Below, piece by piece: positions 6,342-14,760 of a DNA stretch of 28,612 nucleotides. The translations under genes were made by a program, and so were the position numbers. Positions within the stretch are counted from its first letter, which is position 1. Each line of letters begins with the position of its first letter. The DNA comes from a virus: IMG/VR virus record IMGVR_UViG_3300006734_000030, positions 1 through 28,612 of that record; one strand, given 5' to 3'. The notes below the pieces were generated by a model. The model did not search any database. It was not told the DNA's origin and saw only the letters and a list, made by a program, of their open reading frames with translations.

Positions 6342-6520
6342 TGGAGATTGAGCAAGCGGATAAAAATTTGTATTTTGCAGCACAAGGGAATGAGATACTA
6401 AAAAAGCAACTGGAACAGTACGGTATTTACGAACTGTACAGGTACATAGAGAACTCACAGAGCTATCACGATGCCACGCAAACCAAACGGCAAAAAGATA
6501 GCAATGGCAAGAGTAGATGA
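5760..6520 (+). CDS. Tail assembly chaperone, G-T-like -1 frameshift fusion
   Basis: Reading starts at 5760, slips -1 on the A run ending at 6197 and continues from codon AGG 6197-6199 to TGA 6518-6520, giving about 253 aa (146 zero-frame + 107). The -1 frame is open from at least 6188 to 6520 and encodes a plausible, highly charged segment beginning R-H-V-I-P-F-L-T-D-A-H-G. From 6341 it carries M-E-I-E-Q-A-D-K-N-L-Y-F-A-A-Q-G-N-E-I-L. The fusion ends 50 nt inside the tape measure start, the geometry seen for gpG/gpGT in lambda-like and many other long-tailed phages. The T-like part could also start separately at ATG 6341, which overlaps the G stop. Confidence 0.7.
6189..6197 (+). other. A9 slippery sequence for programmed -1 frameshifting
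   Basis: Nine consecutive A, read in the zero frame as AAA AAA AAA GGC (Lys-Lys-Lys-Gly). The last seven A form the heptamer A AAA AAA in the correct phase for tandem -1 slippage. It lies in the chaperone gene about 270 nt upstream of the tape measure. No obvious stable stem follows within 10 nt by eye; A-only sites can work without a strong stimulator. Transcriptional slippage on A9 is an alternative mechanism with the same outcome. Confidence 0.75.
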
Positions 6521-8696
6521 CGTTACGGTACGTTGGCAGGTTGATTCGCGTCAACTGGATAATGCACAGGCGCAATTACAGCGTACTACTAAAGACGTGC
6601 GTAAAGCAGAGGACGCAGTAGAAGACCTTAATAGGGACATCAATAAAACAGGTAATGACTTCCAGACGCAGGGCAAAAAGGTATCACAAACAGCGGGTAA
6701 ATTAGAACAGCAATTTACAGACCTAGCTAAAAGAATTGGTGCCGCATTTGCAATAGAGCGTATTATATCATTTAGTGCAGAAGCGATTAAACTTGCAGCC
6801 AATACCGAAACGGTAAGACGCGCCTTTGATAATCTAAACAGGCCAACACTACTAAATGACCTACGTGCAGCAGTAAGAGGGACGGTAAGTGATTTGACGT
6901 TAATGCAGAACGCGGTACGGGCCCGTGAATTTGGTATTGCACTTGAAAAACTACCCACGTTCTTCGCCTTTGCTAAACAGCAGTCTGACAAGTTAGGTGT
7001 AAGTGTGGATTACCTTGTTGACAGTATTATTAACGGTATTGGTAGGAAGTCTTCACTTGTGCTGGACAACTTAGGTATTAGTGCGACTGATCTTCAGGCT
7101 GAATTTAAGCGCACTGGGGATTTCGCACTAGCAGCTGCAAACATTATTGAGCAGAAAATGGGCGATGCTAGCGAAACTGTTGATGGCACCAAAAACGCAA
7201 TAGACCGATTTAACGCCACGCTAGAGAACACCCAAATAGCGATAGGAACATTACTAGGCCGCGCGGGTTCCGATGGGCTAAACGAGTTAACAGCCGTTTT
7301 AAGCGATTTACAGACCATTATAGGCACAATGGCAAGCACTGAACTGCCAGATTGGGTAAAGCAAGTACAATCCATTACAGGCGCGGTAAATACTGCATTA
7401 AACCCATTTGCAGCGGCAGTTAAGTTAAATGTCGAGTTGCTATCACTATTGGCTAAAGGTCTTAGGGACAGGCAAACGGGGGCTACACCAGCAATTAAGG
7501 AGTTTTACGCAGCATTAGAACAAGCCAATACAGAGGAATCGTTTATAGCCCTAATAGCATTGGCAAGCGATAAAATAAATACATTAAGCGCGGTTGTTGG
7601 TGAGAATGATGGGCAGGTAATGGCATGGAAAAAAGCCTTAGAATTTGCCCAAAACGCGCTTTTAGAGTTCCAGAAACAAGCTGAAGACACAACCGAAACA
7701 ATAGATGATCAAACAGCAGCCTTTGAAGGGGCAAGCGGTAAAATAGAAACCTACCGTGATAAGATGTTTAGGCTTAACGCTGAACTAGCCAAGTTTAATG
7801 ACCTGCTATGGGCGCAGTCAACCTTAATGACAAGGGTGAATAATGATACCGATGACCTTGTAAAAGCATTTGAGAAGCTAAGATTAGCATCAGAAAAAGC
7901 TTTTCAGGGAGAACCGCCGCCAGGCGAATCGGACTTTGAAAAAAGAATACGTAAGACATTAACCTCAATAAACTACCTACAACAAGGTTACGACGTATTA
8001 CTGCAAGGTATTGCCGTTGCATCACAAAACGCATCACAGCGATTAGCGGACAGCATAGCAGGCCAACAACGCCAATTAGATGAACAGTTCCAACAGGGGT
8101 TAATAAGTCAAGAGCGTTATGAAGCCGAACGCCTGCAGCTGGAAAGAGAAAGCGACCAAGCCCGTAGGCAATTACAACAACAACAGGCTAGACAGGAGAA
8201 ACAACTAAGTATTGCTACCATTTTACTTAATACGGCTGAATCGGTTGTTAGGGCATTAAATACACCACCTGTACCAAACGTAGCAGCAGCAGCAACAGCA
8301 GGCGCATTAGGTGCAGCACAGTTAGCTATAGCCAGCGCGGTACAAATACCTGAATTTGCAGAGGGTGTGATAGGCTTACAAGGTCCAGGTACAGAAACAA
8401 GCGATAGCATAACAGCCAAGTTAAGCCGTGGTGAATCGGTGATGACAGCAGCGGAAACCAAAGCCCACAGGCCGGTATTAGAAGCCATACGCAATGGTTC
8501 ATTTGACAAGGAGTACATAAGCATGAAGGCCATAAAAGGCCGCGCTATTGAAGGTGATAGTATTGTGCTAGACACTAAGGAACAGAACAGACTACTCAGG
8601 CAAATAATAGCCAGTAATGAGCAGAGTGCAAACAAGATAGTAAGTGGCTTAAAGCAGCCACGTAAACGCCCAGCACGTAAGAAGTATGGAGTTTAG
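6471..8696 (+). CDS. Tape measure protein
   Basis: A 741-aa protein (M12 at 6504 is an alternative start). Residues 20-85 are coiled-coil-like, rich in Gln, Asp and Arg (L-D-N-A-Q-A-Q-L-Q-R-T-T-K-D). Alpha-helical hydrophobic segments near 90-330 follow. Residues about 540-580 form a long Gln/Arg coiled coil (Q-R-Q-L-D-E-Q-F-Q-Q-G, E-R-Y-E-A-E-R-L). An Ala-rich hydrophobic stretch sits near 595-625, and the C-terminal motif F-A-E-G-V-I-G-L-Q-G-P-G-T-E-T-S-D-S-I (about 630-648), with S-R-G-E-S-V-M-T after it, is typical of tape measure C-termini. This protein sets tail length and is ejected with the DNA. Its length would predict a tail of roughly 110 nm by the usual 1.5 angstrom per residue rule. 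It overlaps the next gene by 11 nt. Confidence 0.9.
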   Translation: MPRKPNGKKIAMARVDDVTVRWQVDSRQLDNAQAQLQRTTKDVRKAEDAVEDLNRDINKTGNDFQTQGKKVSQTAGKLEQQFTDLAKRIGAAFAIERIISFSAEAIKLAANTETVRRAFDNLNRPTLLNDLRAAVRGTVSDLTLMQNAVRAREFGIALEKLPTFFAFAKQQSDKLGVSVDYLVDSIINGIGRKSSLVLDNLGISATDLQAEFKRTGDFALAAANIIEQKMGDASETVDGTKNAIDRFNATLENTQIAIGTLLGRAGSDGLNELTAVLSDLQTIIGTMASTELPDWVKQVQSITGAVNTALNPFAAAVKLNVELLSLLAKGLRDRQTGATPAIKEFYAALEQANTEESFIALIALASDKINTLSAVVGENDGQVMAWKKALEFAQNALLEFQKQAEDTTETIDDQTAAFEGASGKIETYRDKMFRLNAELAKFNDLLWAQSTLMTRVNNDTDDLVKAFEKLRLASEKAFQGEPPPGESDFEKRIRKTLTSINYLQQGYDVLLQGIAVASQNASQRLADSIAGQQRQLDEQFQQGLISQERYEAERLQLERESDQARRQLQQQQARQEKQLSIATILLNTAESVVRALNTPPVPNVAAAATAGALGAAQLAIASAVQIPEFAEGVIGLQGPGTETSDSITAKLSRGESVMTAAETKAHRPVLEAIRNGSFDKEYISMKAIKGRAIEGDSIVLDTKEQNRLLRQIIASNEQSANKIVSGLKQPRKRPARKKYGV

Positions 8697-10869
8697 ATAT
8701 ACACTGACACATAGCAGCGGTACGCATGTACTAACACAAGACCCAGAGGGGTGGAATGATATAAATATCAAGCTGACCCGCGATGCTGAAACACACGGGA
8801 TAGATGAGGTTATTGAAGCCCCTTTGCGGTTTAATTGTCAGGGAGCAGGTAAGCAATGGATAGTAAACATAATTGACACCTACGGGGTAGATGAAACCGT
8901 AATACTGGATATTGATATTTACTGCGATGGATGGGAACGGCTGTATAGTGGTACGCTTGAATTGATGGGCTACACTAATACCGATGATTACTTTGAATGC
9001 AATATAGTACAGGCTGGATTCTTTGAGAAGTTCCTCAATAGGATTGATACTGAAATAGACCTTAGCAGCTTAACGGGCGTTGATGGGCAGGCACTAACCA
9101 GCTACACTAAAGCCCCGTTTGACTTTAACCTGCATAGCCGTATATTAAGGTATGGCAGCCAGTGGGGTTACACTGAACCTACTACCGATAGTTTTGCATT
9201 TAATGGTACTGGATTTACAGCCCCGTTTGTGCAGGGCAGCTCCGGTAACGTATTGTTTCAGTTTGGGCTAGATGCACCACAAAGGGAACTGCAATACACT
9301 ACACTAATACCCAGTTACCACGCAAAAAACGTAGCTTTTAATAGTTCCGATGCACTGGTTACAACCGCACTAAGCACCGAGAACAACGAGTTAATACAGA
9401 CCATTAGCGCGGATATTACTTGGGATATTGAGGGTACATTTAGTGAAGACCGTAGCGGCGGGGCAAATTATACAGGTGGATTCCCAAACGGTATTACTTT
9501 TGTTTTAGCATACGGTCAAGATAGAGATAACGTAACAACAGTACCGATGGGCACAATAGCCCCATATTCCGATGCCCTGCCATACAGTACAAACTACAAT
9601 TTCAGCGGTAGTACAACTATTAACTTAACCCGTGGCGATGCTATTTGGATTTATGCCGTGGGTAGTGGTACGGGTTACGTTATTACAGTAGGTAGCCCAA
9701 GCGGTTCGTATCCTACCGTATTTAATTTTGAACACACCACGTTTAACATAAGTCTAGTAAGCGATACCAGCACCGATGCAAGCACTTGTAAGGCTTGGGG
9801 CATACATGAGGCATTTAGCCGTACCGTTGAATCTATTACAGGGGAAAGCCAGCCGTTTAGGTCTGAGTTCTTAGGACGCACCAACAGCCAGCCAATAAGC
9901 TACGCAAGTAACGGGTGTATGTCTTTTAACGTGCTTACCAACGGGTATAATATCCGCAAGTTCACCGACAGGCCTTTATTCACTTCATTTGAACAGCTAT
10001 ACAACAGCCTGAACGCTATTACACCCGTAGGCTATGGTTATGATAACGGGGTTATACGTGTTGAAGATGCAGGCTATTTTTATGACGATAGTGCAACGGT
10101 GTTCAACTTCGAGAACGTAACACTTACCCGTAGCAATGCCAGCGAATACTACACCAGCCAAATAAACATAGGCTTTGACAAGTGGAAAACAGAGGATGTA
10201 GGAGGTGTGGATGAAGTAAACACGGTACACCAATATGCCACGCGCATACAAAACAACAAACAAGATTTAGATCTTAACAGCGAACTAGTAACGGGTAGCT
10301 ATGCCATAGAACACACGCGCAGGCGTAAGGAACTACCTGAAACCGACTGGCAATATGATGAGGACAATTTCCTAATTGCAACGGTACGCAATACCAGCCT
10401 AGCCAGTGCAGAGAAAGACGAGAATTTCAGCAGCGTAACAGGCATAATACGCCCCGATACCATTTATAACCTACGCTACACACCAGCACGTAACTTTATA
10501 AGGTGGTTGCGAATCATTAACATAGGCTTATACCAGTACACTAGCGACCTTATAACATTTAGGAGTGGTGAGGGGAATATAACAGCGGCAACCACACAAA
10601 CAGATACTTGCCCAGGGGCATACAATGCTACAAATGTTAGCGAAAGCGGAGATTTTTTCCCCTATGGCGGGGGGTTTAGTTATGAGGTTGAGCCGTTATT
10701 CTTACCGGTATTCTTTGAGTTCCAATATCCGCTAAGCTATACGGATTATAAGGTTTTAAGGGATAACAGATATAACCAAGTAACCGTTAACGGCATACGT
10801 GCGTTTCTGTTTGATGTTGAGTTTAATATGCCAGATGTAAGCACTATAAAAGTCATTTTAAATTACTAA
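8686..10869 (+). CDS. Tail tip/baseplate protein
   Basis: A 727-aa beta-rich protein encoded immediately after the tape measure, the usual position of distal tail and tail-tip proteins. The N-terminal 130 residues (M-E-F-R-Y-T-L-T-H ... P-L-R-F-N-C-Q-G ... I-D-I-Y-C-D-G-W-E-R-L-Y-S-G-T-L-E-L) resemble a conserved N-terminal domain I associate with Bacteroidota phage tail proteins. The middle (about 200-370) is Thr/Ser/Gly-rich and sandwich-like. The C-terminal part ends F-D-V-E-F-N-M-P-D-V-S. There are no hydrolase motifs I can point to. It is probably the hub or distal tail protein. Confidence 0.7.
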   Translation: MEFRYTLTHSSGTHVLTQDPEGWNDINIKLTRDAETHGIDEVIEAPLRFNCQGAGKQWIVNIIDTYGVDETVILDIDIYCDGWERLYSGTLELMGYTNTDDYFECNIVQAGFFEKFLNRIDTEIDLSSLTGVDGQALTSYTKAPFDFNLHSRILRYGSQWGYTEPTTDSFAFNGTGFTAPFVQGSSGNVLFQFGLDAPQRELQYTTLIPSYHAKNVAFNSSDALVTTALSTENNELIQTISADITWDIEGTFSEDRSGGANYTGGFPNGITFVLAYGQDRDNVTTVPMGTIAPYSDALPYSTNYNFSGSTTINLTRGDAIWIYAVGSGTGYVITVGSPSGSYPTVFNFEHTTFNISLVSDTSTDASTCKAWGIHEAFSRTVESITGESQPFRSEFLGRTNSQPISYASNGCMSFNVLTNGYNIRKFTDRPLFTSFEQLYNSLNAITPVGYGYDNGVIRVEDAGYFYDDSATVFNFENVTLTRSNASEYYTSQINIGFDKWKTEDVGGVDEVNTVHQYATRIQNNKQDLDLNSELVTGSYAIEHTRRRKELPETDWQYDEDNFLIATVRNTSLASAEKDENFSSVTGIIRPDTIYNLRYTPARNFIRWLRIINIGLYQYTSDLITFRSGEGNITAATTQTDTCPGAYNATNVSESGDFFPYGGGFSYEVEPLFLPVFFEFQYPLSYTDYKVLRDNRYNQVTVNGIRAFLFDVEFNMPDVSTIKVILNY

Positions 10870-10874
10870 CTTTG
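10867..10874 (+). promoter_or_regulatory. TAnnTTTG-type -7 box before the 10880 gene
   Basis: TAACTTTG overlaps the stop codon of the preceding gene (TAA 10867-10869) and ends 5 nt before the ATG at 10880. It is an exact match to TAnnTTTG, but I see no clear -33 element. It may start a nearly leaderless transcript for the fibre genes. Confidence 0.35.
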
Positions 10875-10879
10875 TTAGC

Positions 10880-11635
10880 ATGGCAATAGTATTGATACCA
10901 AACCAAGTGGTTAGCTTTAATAACGTAGCGGGTTGCTTTATAGACACGCGCACGTACACGGGCAAGGTATCTACTAATGACTGCACAGAGTTTCAGGTGC
11001 GCATAACGCCCGAAACGGGAACGGAACTGGTAACAAGCCCTAATTTTGATAGTAGTACAGGCTGGACATTAAGCATAGGATCAGTGATATTTGGCGGCCT
11101 TTTGTCTTTAGCACAAAACGGGGCAAATGCACAGCAGACCATAACCACCGAGGCGGGCGGTTATTACAGGCTAACTATTGACATAGAACGTAACTTAGGA
11201 ACTACACCACTGGCAATATTATTGACCGATGGGGCTACTATAATTTCAGTTACAGCACAGCAAGGCGATGGAGTAACGGGTAGCACTAATTACTATTTTG
11301 AGGCCGTGGGAACGTCCACAAACGTTTTTATAGCCAGTGCGCAAAACCAGCTTATTGAGATTCAGAGCGTATCGGTAAAGAAGCTAACTACTATTGATGC
11401 AACTGTTGAAACGTGTGACGGTGAATATGTGAGCGATGTTGATGTAATTGAGTACGCAGCCGACTATGCCCATATACGGCATTGCTGGGAGGGTTACGAT
11501 AACGATTGTTACAGATTTAGCCTAACACCTTTAGGCTTTGAAGGCGAGAACCTGTTTGAAGGTAACGCTTTAACTACTAAGGGCGGTTTTGCCCTTACAA
11601 CTTTATTAGGTGAACCTATAACTTGGATACCATAA
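10880..11635 (+). CDS. Tail-tip protein with carbohydrate-binding-like domain
   Basis: A 251-aa protein. Residues about 50-165 have the layout of a jelly-roll carbohydrate-binding module: E-L-V-T-S-P-N-F-D-S-S-T-G-W-T-L-S (49-65), a run of strands, Q-Q-T-I-T-T-E-A-G-G-Y-Y-R-L-T-I-D (87-103) and a terminal strand I-E-I-Q-S-V-S-V-K-K-L (160-170). The N-F-D-S-x2-G-W start and V-S-V-K-x-L end are typical of CBM_4_9-type modules, which bind polysaccharides. The C-terminal part is Cys- and aromatic-rich (E-T-C-D-G, H-C-W-E-G-Y-D-N-D-C-Y-R-F). It probably contributes to receptor binding at the tail tip. Confidence 0.6.
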   Translation: MAIVLIPNQVVSFNNVAGCFIDTRTYTGKVSTNDCTEFQVRITPETGTELVTSPNFDSSTGWTLSIGSVIFGGLLSLAQNGANAQQTITTEAGGYYRLTIDIERNLGTTPLAILLTDGATIISVTAQQGDGVTGSTNYYFEAVGTSTNVFIASAQNQLIEIQSVSVKKLTTIDATVETCDGEYVSDVDVIEYAADYAHIRHCWEGYDNDCYRFSLTPLGFEGENLFEGNALTTKGGFALTTLLGEPITWIP

Positions 11636-11943
11636 TGGCAGAAAAAAAGATAACTGAACTACCTAGCGCGGGCACAAGTCCAACAGACAGCACGCTAGTA
11701 ATAGGGCAAAACACTCAGACGTACAAATACACGTTTAAGGAGTTTAAAGAGGGTATAATGACCGGATTGCCCTATAAGGCGGCAGACAGTGGCACGTACA
11801 TTAAACTAAAGCCAGACGGCAATACAAACACCGTAGATGAGGCGGGTGACTGGAAGCTAGGTATTGATAGCGATGGCAACTTTGCCATAGATTACTTTGA
11901 CGGTACAAGTTGGAAAAACAAGCAAAAATTTAACAAAGGATGA
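11635..11943 (+). CDS. Small tail-fibre adaptor-like protein
   Basis: 102 aa from the ATG at 11635 (TAATG overlap with the previous stop; an upstream in-frame ATG at 11623 is less likely). The N-terminus A-E-K-K-I-T-E-L-P-S-A-G-T-S-P-T-D-S-T-L has the K-I-x-E-L-P-x-A repeat-like signature found at the start of many phage fibre proteins, usually as a trimeric attachment segment. The C-terminal half (G-T-Y-I-K-L-K-P-D-G-N ... W-K-L-G-I-D-S-D-G-N-F) looks like a beta-hairpin shaft. It overlaps the fibre gene by 4 nt. Confidence 0.6.
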   Translation: MAEKKITELPSAGTSPTDSTLVIGQNTQTYKYTFKEFKEGIMTGLPYKAADSGTYIKLKPDGNTNTVDEAGDWKLGIDSDGNFAIDYFDGTSWKNKQKFNKG

Positions 11944-13904
11944 GAAAACTAATTACAGCATTACTGACTATTATAAACCTTACCACGTTTGCACAGGTAG
12001 GCAATACCTATCAAATAGGCGGTGTAGGTGATGAGCAGGGTGGCGATACACTAGCCTACTATTACTTTGCCAACAGGGACAGTAACGGGCGTGCAGGTCT
12101 GCTAATTCATAACGTAAAAGACAGCCTTTGGATAACGCTAAACGACACCGCTAGGATGTTTAGTAACGTACCGTTTGAGATTAGCGGGCAAATTTTACAA
12201 GATAGCATTTTTGCGGACAGCATAAGCACCGCTGCACTACGTAGCGAGCGCGTTTATGTTGGCAACCTGCTAAATACAGGTGTAGTAGGTGGTAATGGTT
12301 CAGGTAAGCTAGTAAAAGCGTATTGTGTTAAGTCGATTACATGGTCACACGCTGACAGCCTGCTAACTGATAGCCTGCTGGATGTTTGCTGTAACTACTT
12401 TATAACTGATAAGGACGTACTATTGATACCTGCCGACAGTGGCAGCTTTGCAGCTGGTGGATATTACCGTGCTAACCGTAGCGGTACCATTGACTGGGAG
12501 GTTATCCAGTATAGCTTTGAAGATAGCCTTATTACCTACCGAGCCGATAAGAACGGAAATGAGGTGTATTGTAGTGTGCTGTTTAACACCTTTACCAACT
12601 TGACGGTTCACGATATGTTTTGCTGGGATAATGCAGCAGCGGCTAATGTAACGGTACGTGATGCAGTTTTTGAGTGTGCCAGTGCTACACTTATTAACGT
12701 GGAAATCGAGGGCTTTAATCCCGGCTTGGGCGTGTTTAGGGTAATAGAAACCGGAGCGATTAGCATAACCAATAGTAAGCTAGTTGGCTTTAGTGGTGAT
12801 ACTATATTGATTGATAACTGCAACTTTAGCCAAAACACCTTTATTGGGGCGTTGAGTTGTACCATTACCACTATTCAGGATTTTGTGGGTAACCAAGTAT
12901 ATGATGAAAGTTTTATAATAGCAACCGACACAGCCGATGTAGGCGGTAACTTCTTAACGGGCTTTAGTTCTATCCAAGCCAGCGACAGCACAAGGATTAA
13001 TGGAGCGTTTTTAACCAACGGTAGTAATGCCATACTAACCAACAGGCAAGCATTAAGTAATGCAGAATTGAGCGCGTCCAATGTAACGGGTAGCTGTTTA
13101 AGTGGCACTAATGTTTACAGTAGCACAGATGTAAGGGCGGTATATGCTAATATTATAATTGACAGCCTAGCTAACTTAGGACGTATTGACGTGCATGGGA
13201 AAAGCGGTAGCCAGACCATAACCTTAGCAGGCTATGGCGATGCTAACATAAGCGGTAGTATGATTAACAGCCAGAACGTAGTATGCACAGGGGGTACGTT
13301 TGTAGATATGGTTATTGACCCGATTAGCAGCTTAGATACCTTATTTTTAGACCCTGACAGCATAACCAGCACCAGCACCATAGTTGGTGAATTTCAGATG
13401 TACGATGGTACGCAATCGGCTGGGAAGGTAATGCAATCTGATGCGTATGGTAATGCCAGTTGGGTAAATATCTACGGATACGGTGAAATGGGCTTTGGTG
13501 ATAGCAGTGCAGTAGTAGCCGTAACGCAAAACGTGTGGGAGGTAGTCACCAATGGCAATGAGGATCTTTGGGCAGTTGGTGCTATTGACTTAGTAGGTGT
13601 AACCTACACTAATGACAGCCTTATAATTAACAGGGCAGGCACCTATACTATACAGGCACAAGCCAGCCTAACTATGAGCAGCAACAGCCGGGTAAAACTT
13701 GGGGTGTATAAAAATGGCAGTTTGCTATGCACTTGCGTTTTACCCGTACATATTGACAATGGAAAATACTCTATTGCCAGTTACTTAGATGTTGCTGAGT
13801 TAGCCTTTGGTGATGTTTTGCAGGTAGTAATCATGAATGAAACCGACAGCAACCCCATAACATTTAAAGGCGGTAAGATAGTAATAGACTACAAAGGCAC
13901 GTAA
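11940..13904 (+). CDS. Tail fibre with signal peptide and TNF/C1q-like tip
   Basis: A 654-aa protein. The first 19 residues (MRKLITALLTIINLTTFAQ) have a basic n-region, a hydrophobic core and a TFA-like cleavage site, like Bacteroidota secretion signals and odd for a virion protein. Residues about 60-470 are repetitive beta-strand turns rich in Asn, Thr, Ser and Ile, fitting a right-handed beta-helix or fibre shaft. Residues about 515-654 (G-T-Y-T-I-Q-A-Q-A-S-L-T-M, V-K-L-G-V-Y-K-N-G-S-L-L-C, F-K-G-G-K-I-V-I-D-Y) match the strand pattern of a trimeric TNF/C1q-type jelly roll, often the receptor-binding tip. It lies between a fibre adaptor and another tail protein. Confidence 0.7.
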   Translation: MRKLITALLTIINLTTFAQVGNTYQIGGVGDEQGGDTLAYYYFANRDSNGRAGLLIHNVKDSLWITLNDTARMFSNVPFEISGQILQDSIFADSISTAALRSERVYVGNLLNTGVVGGNGSGKLVKAYCVKSITWSHADSLLTDSLLDVCCNYFITDKDVLLIPADSGSFAAGGYYRANRSGTIDWEVIQYSFEDSLITYRADKNGNEVYCSVLFNTFTNLTVHDMFCWDNAAAANVTVRDAVFECASATLINVEIEGFNPGLGVFRVIETGAISITNSKLVGFSGDTILIDNCNFSQNTFIGALSCTITTIQDFVGNQVYDESFIIATDTADVGGNFLTGFSSIQASDSTRINGAFLTNGSNAILTNRQALSNAELSASNVTGSCLSGTNVYSSTDVRAVYANIIIDSLANLGRIDVHGKSGSQTITLAGYGDANISGSMINSQNVVCTGGTFVDMVIDPISSLDTLFLDPDSITSTSTIVGEFQMYDGTQSAGKVMQSDAYGNASWVNIYGYGEMGFGDSSAVVAVTQNVWEVVTNGNEDLWAVGAIDLVGVTYTNDSLIINRAGTYTIQAQASLTMSSNSRVKLGVYKNGSLLCTCVLPVHIDNGKYSIASYLDVAELAFGDVLQVVIMNETDSNPITFKGGKIVIDYKGT

Positions 13905-14695
13905 TGGCTAACCAAGTTATAAATACACGCGCTGTAACCTGTACAGCCTGCTACACTTTAGAAGTAGAAGCCACTGACTATGTTAGCGGTACTACTACTT
14001 TTGAGTACGGCTATACTGACAGGCTTGGCACGTGGTATAAACTTGGGGATATAGGAACCATTACAGCAAACGGCAACTACACCTTTAACATTGATATTAC
14101 AGATGACCTAACCGTACCTGCCAGCACTTTGAACGCGCAATGCAGTATTGACGCTGCTACGGGGTTAAGCCGAATGAGCAACTTTGCCATACGTTACAAT
14201 GACGATGCAGACGTTACACTTAGCTTTGGCGGGTTCTACTTAGACCCGACTTGTGAAAGCGGACAATACACTAGCTACTGCTTTGAGGTGGATAGTGAGA
14301 ACTGCACTATACTACTACAATGGAGCAATGATAAGAACGCTTTTGGTTTTAACTATGTAGACTTTGACTTTACTCAAAGCCTACGGGTTAACGGGCAGGT
14401 ATGGTTCCCGCGATACCTTGAAGAGAACAACCAGTACACAGGAAGCACAGGCGTAAACACTATTGTAAGTGCTACTAACTACAAAGTAAATGAGGTGCGC
14501 ATAGACGAATTACCTGAGTATATCCACGATGCTATAAGGCTTGGTAGGATTCACAGGTTCTTCACTATTGACGGAATAGAATACGTTGCTTTACCGGGCG
14601 AATACGCGCCAGATTGGGATGCTTACAGGCCTATGGCTACGGCTACCTTTGAGGTGCGTAAAAAGACCGAGAACAACGAGAACGATAATTGTTAG
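13904..14695 (+). CDS. Tail/baseplate-associated protein, 263 aa
   Basis: A beta-rich protein coupled to the fibre gene by a TAATG overlap. It has an N-terminal Cys pair (C-T-A-C, 13-16), immunoglobulin-like strands in 17-120, and further cysteines at C-E-S-G-Q-Y-T-S-Y-C-F-E (about 116-127). The C-terminal third (L-P-E-Y-I-H-D-A-I-R-L-G-R-I-H-R-F-F, Y-V-A-L-P-G-E-Y-A-P-D-W-D) is a domain often seen in Bacteroidota phage structural proteins, in my recollection. There is no enzymatic motif. It is followed by a structured leader and the strongly initiated gene at 14761. Confidence 0.6.
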   Translation: MANQVINTRAVTCTACYTLEVEATDYVSGTTTFEYGYTDRLGTWYKLGDIGTITANGNYTFNIDITDDLTVPASTLNAQCSIDAATGLSRMSNFAIRYNDDADVTLSFGGFYLDPTCESGQYTSYCFEVDSENCTILLQWSNDKNAFGFNYVDFDFTQSLRVNGQVWFPRYLEENNQYTGSTGVNTIVSATNYKVNEVRIDELPEYIHDAIRLGRIHRFFTIDGIEYVALPGEYAPDWDAYRPMATATFEVRKKTENNENDNC

Positions 14696-14700
14696 CTATC

Positions 14701-14760
14701 TAGGCACGGTACGGCCTAAACAGTCCATGTTTTTTAACCATTTTAAAAAGGAGGTTTCCA
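14701..14760 (+). promoter_or_regulatory. Structured leader A: hairpin, T-tract and strong Shine-Dalgarno
   Basis: Hairpin TAGGC/GCCTA (14701-14705, 14714-14718) with loop ACGGTACG is followed by AAACAGTCC, a six-T tract (14730-14735) and AAAAAGGAGG (14745-14754), 6 nt before ATG 14761. Most other genes here lack a Shine-Dalgarno. The same order of parts precedes the capsid gene (22735-22791). It may attenuate upstream read-through, stabilise the mRNA 5' end or boost initiation. Confidence 0.6.

Noticed and set aside
6491-6497. C AAA AAG heptamer near the tape measure start as a second frameshift site
   Set aside because: It is in phase with the tape measure frame; -1 slippage there would hit the stop at 6518-6520 at once. 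The A9 site at 6189 is the sensible one.
8117-8635. 172-codon open frame on the minus strand
   Set aside because: Antisense shadow of the tape measure; its Ala/Ser/Cys-rich product reflects the Gln/Ala-rich coding strand.
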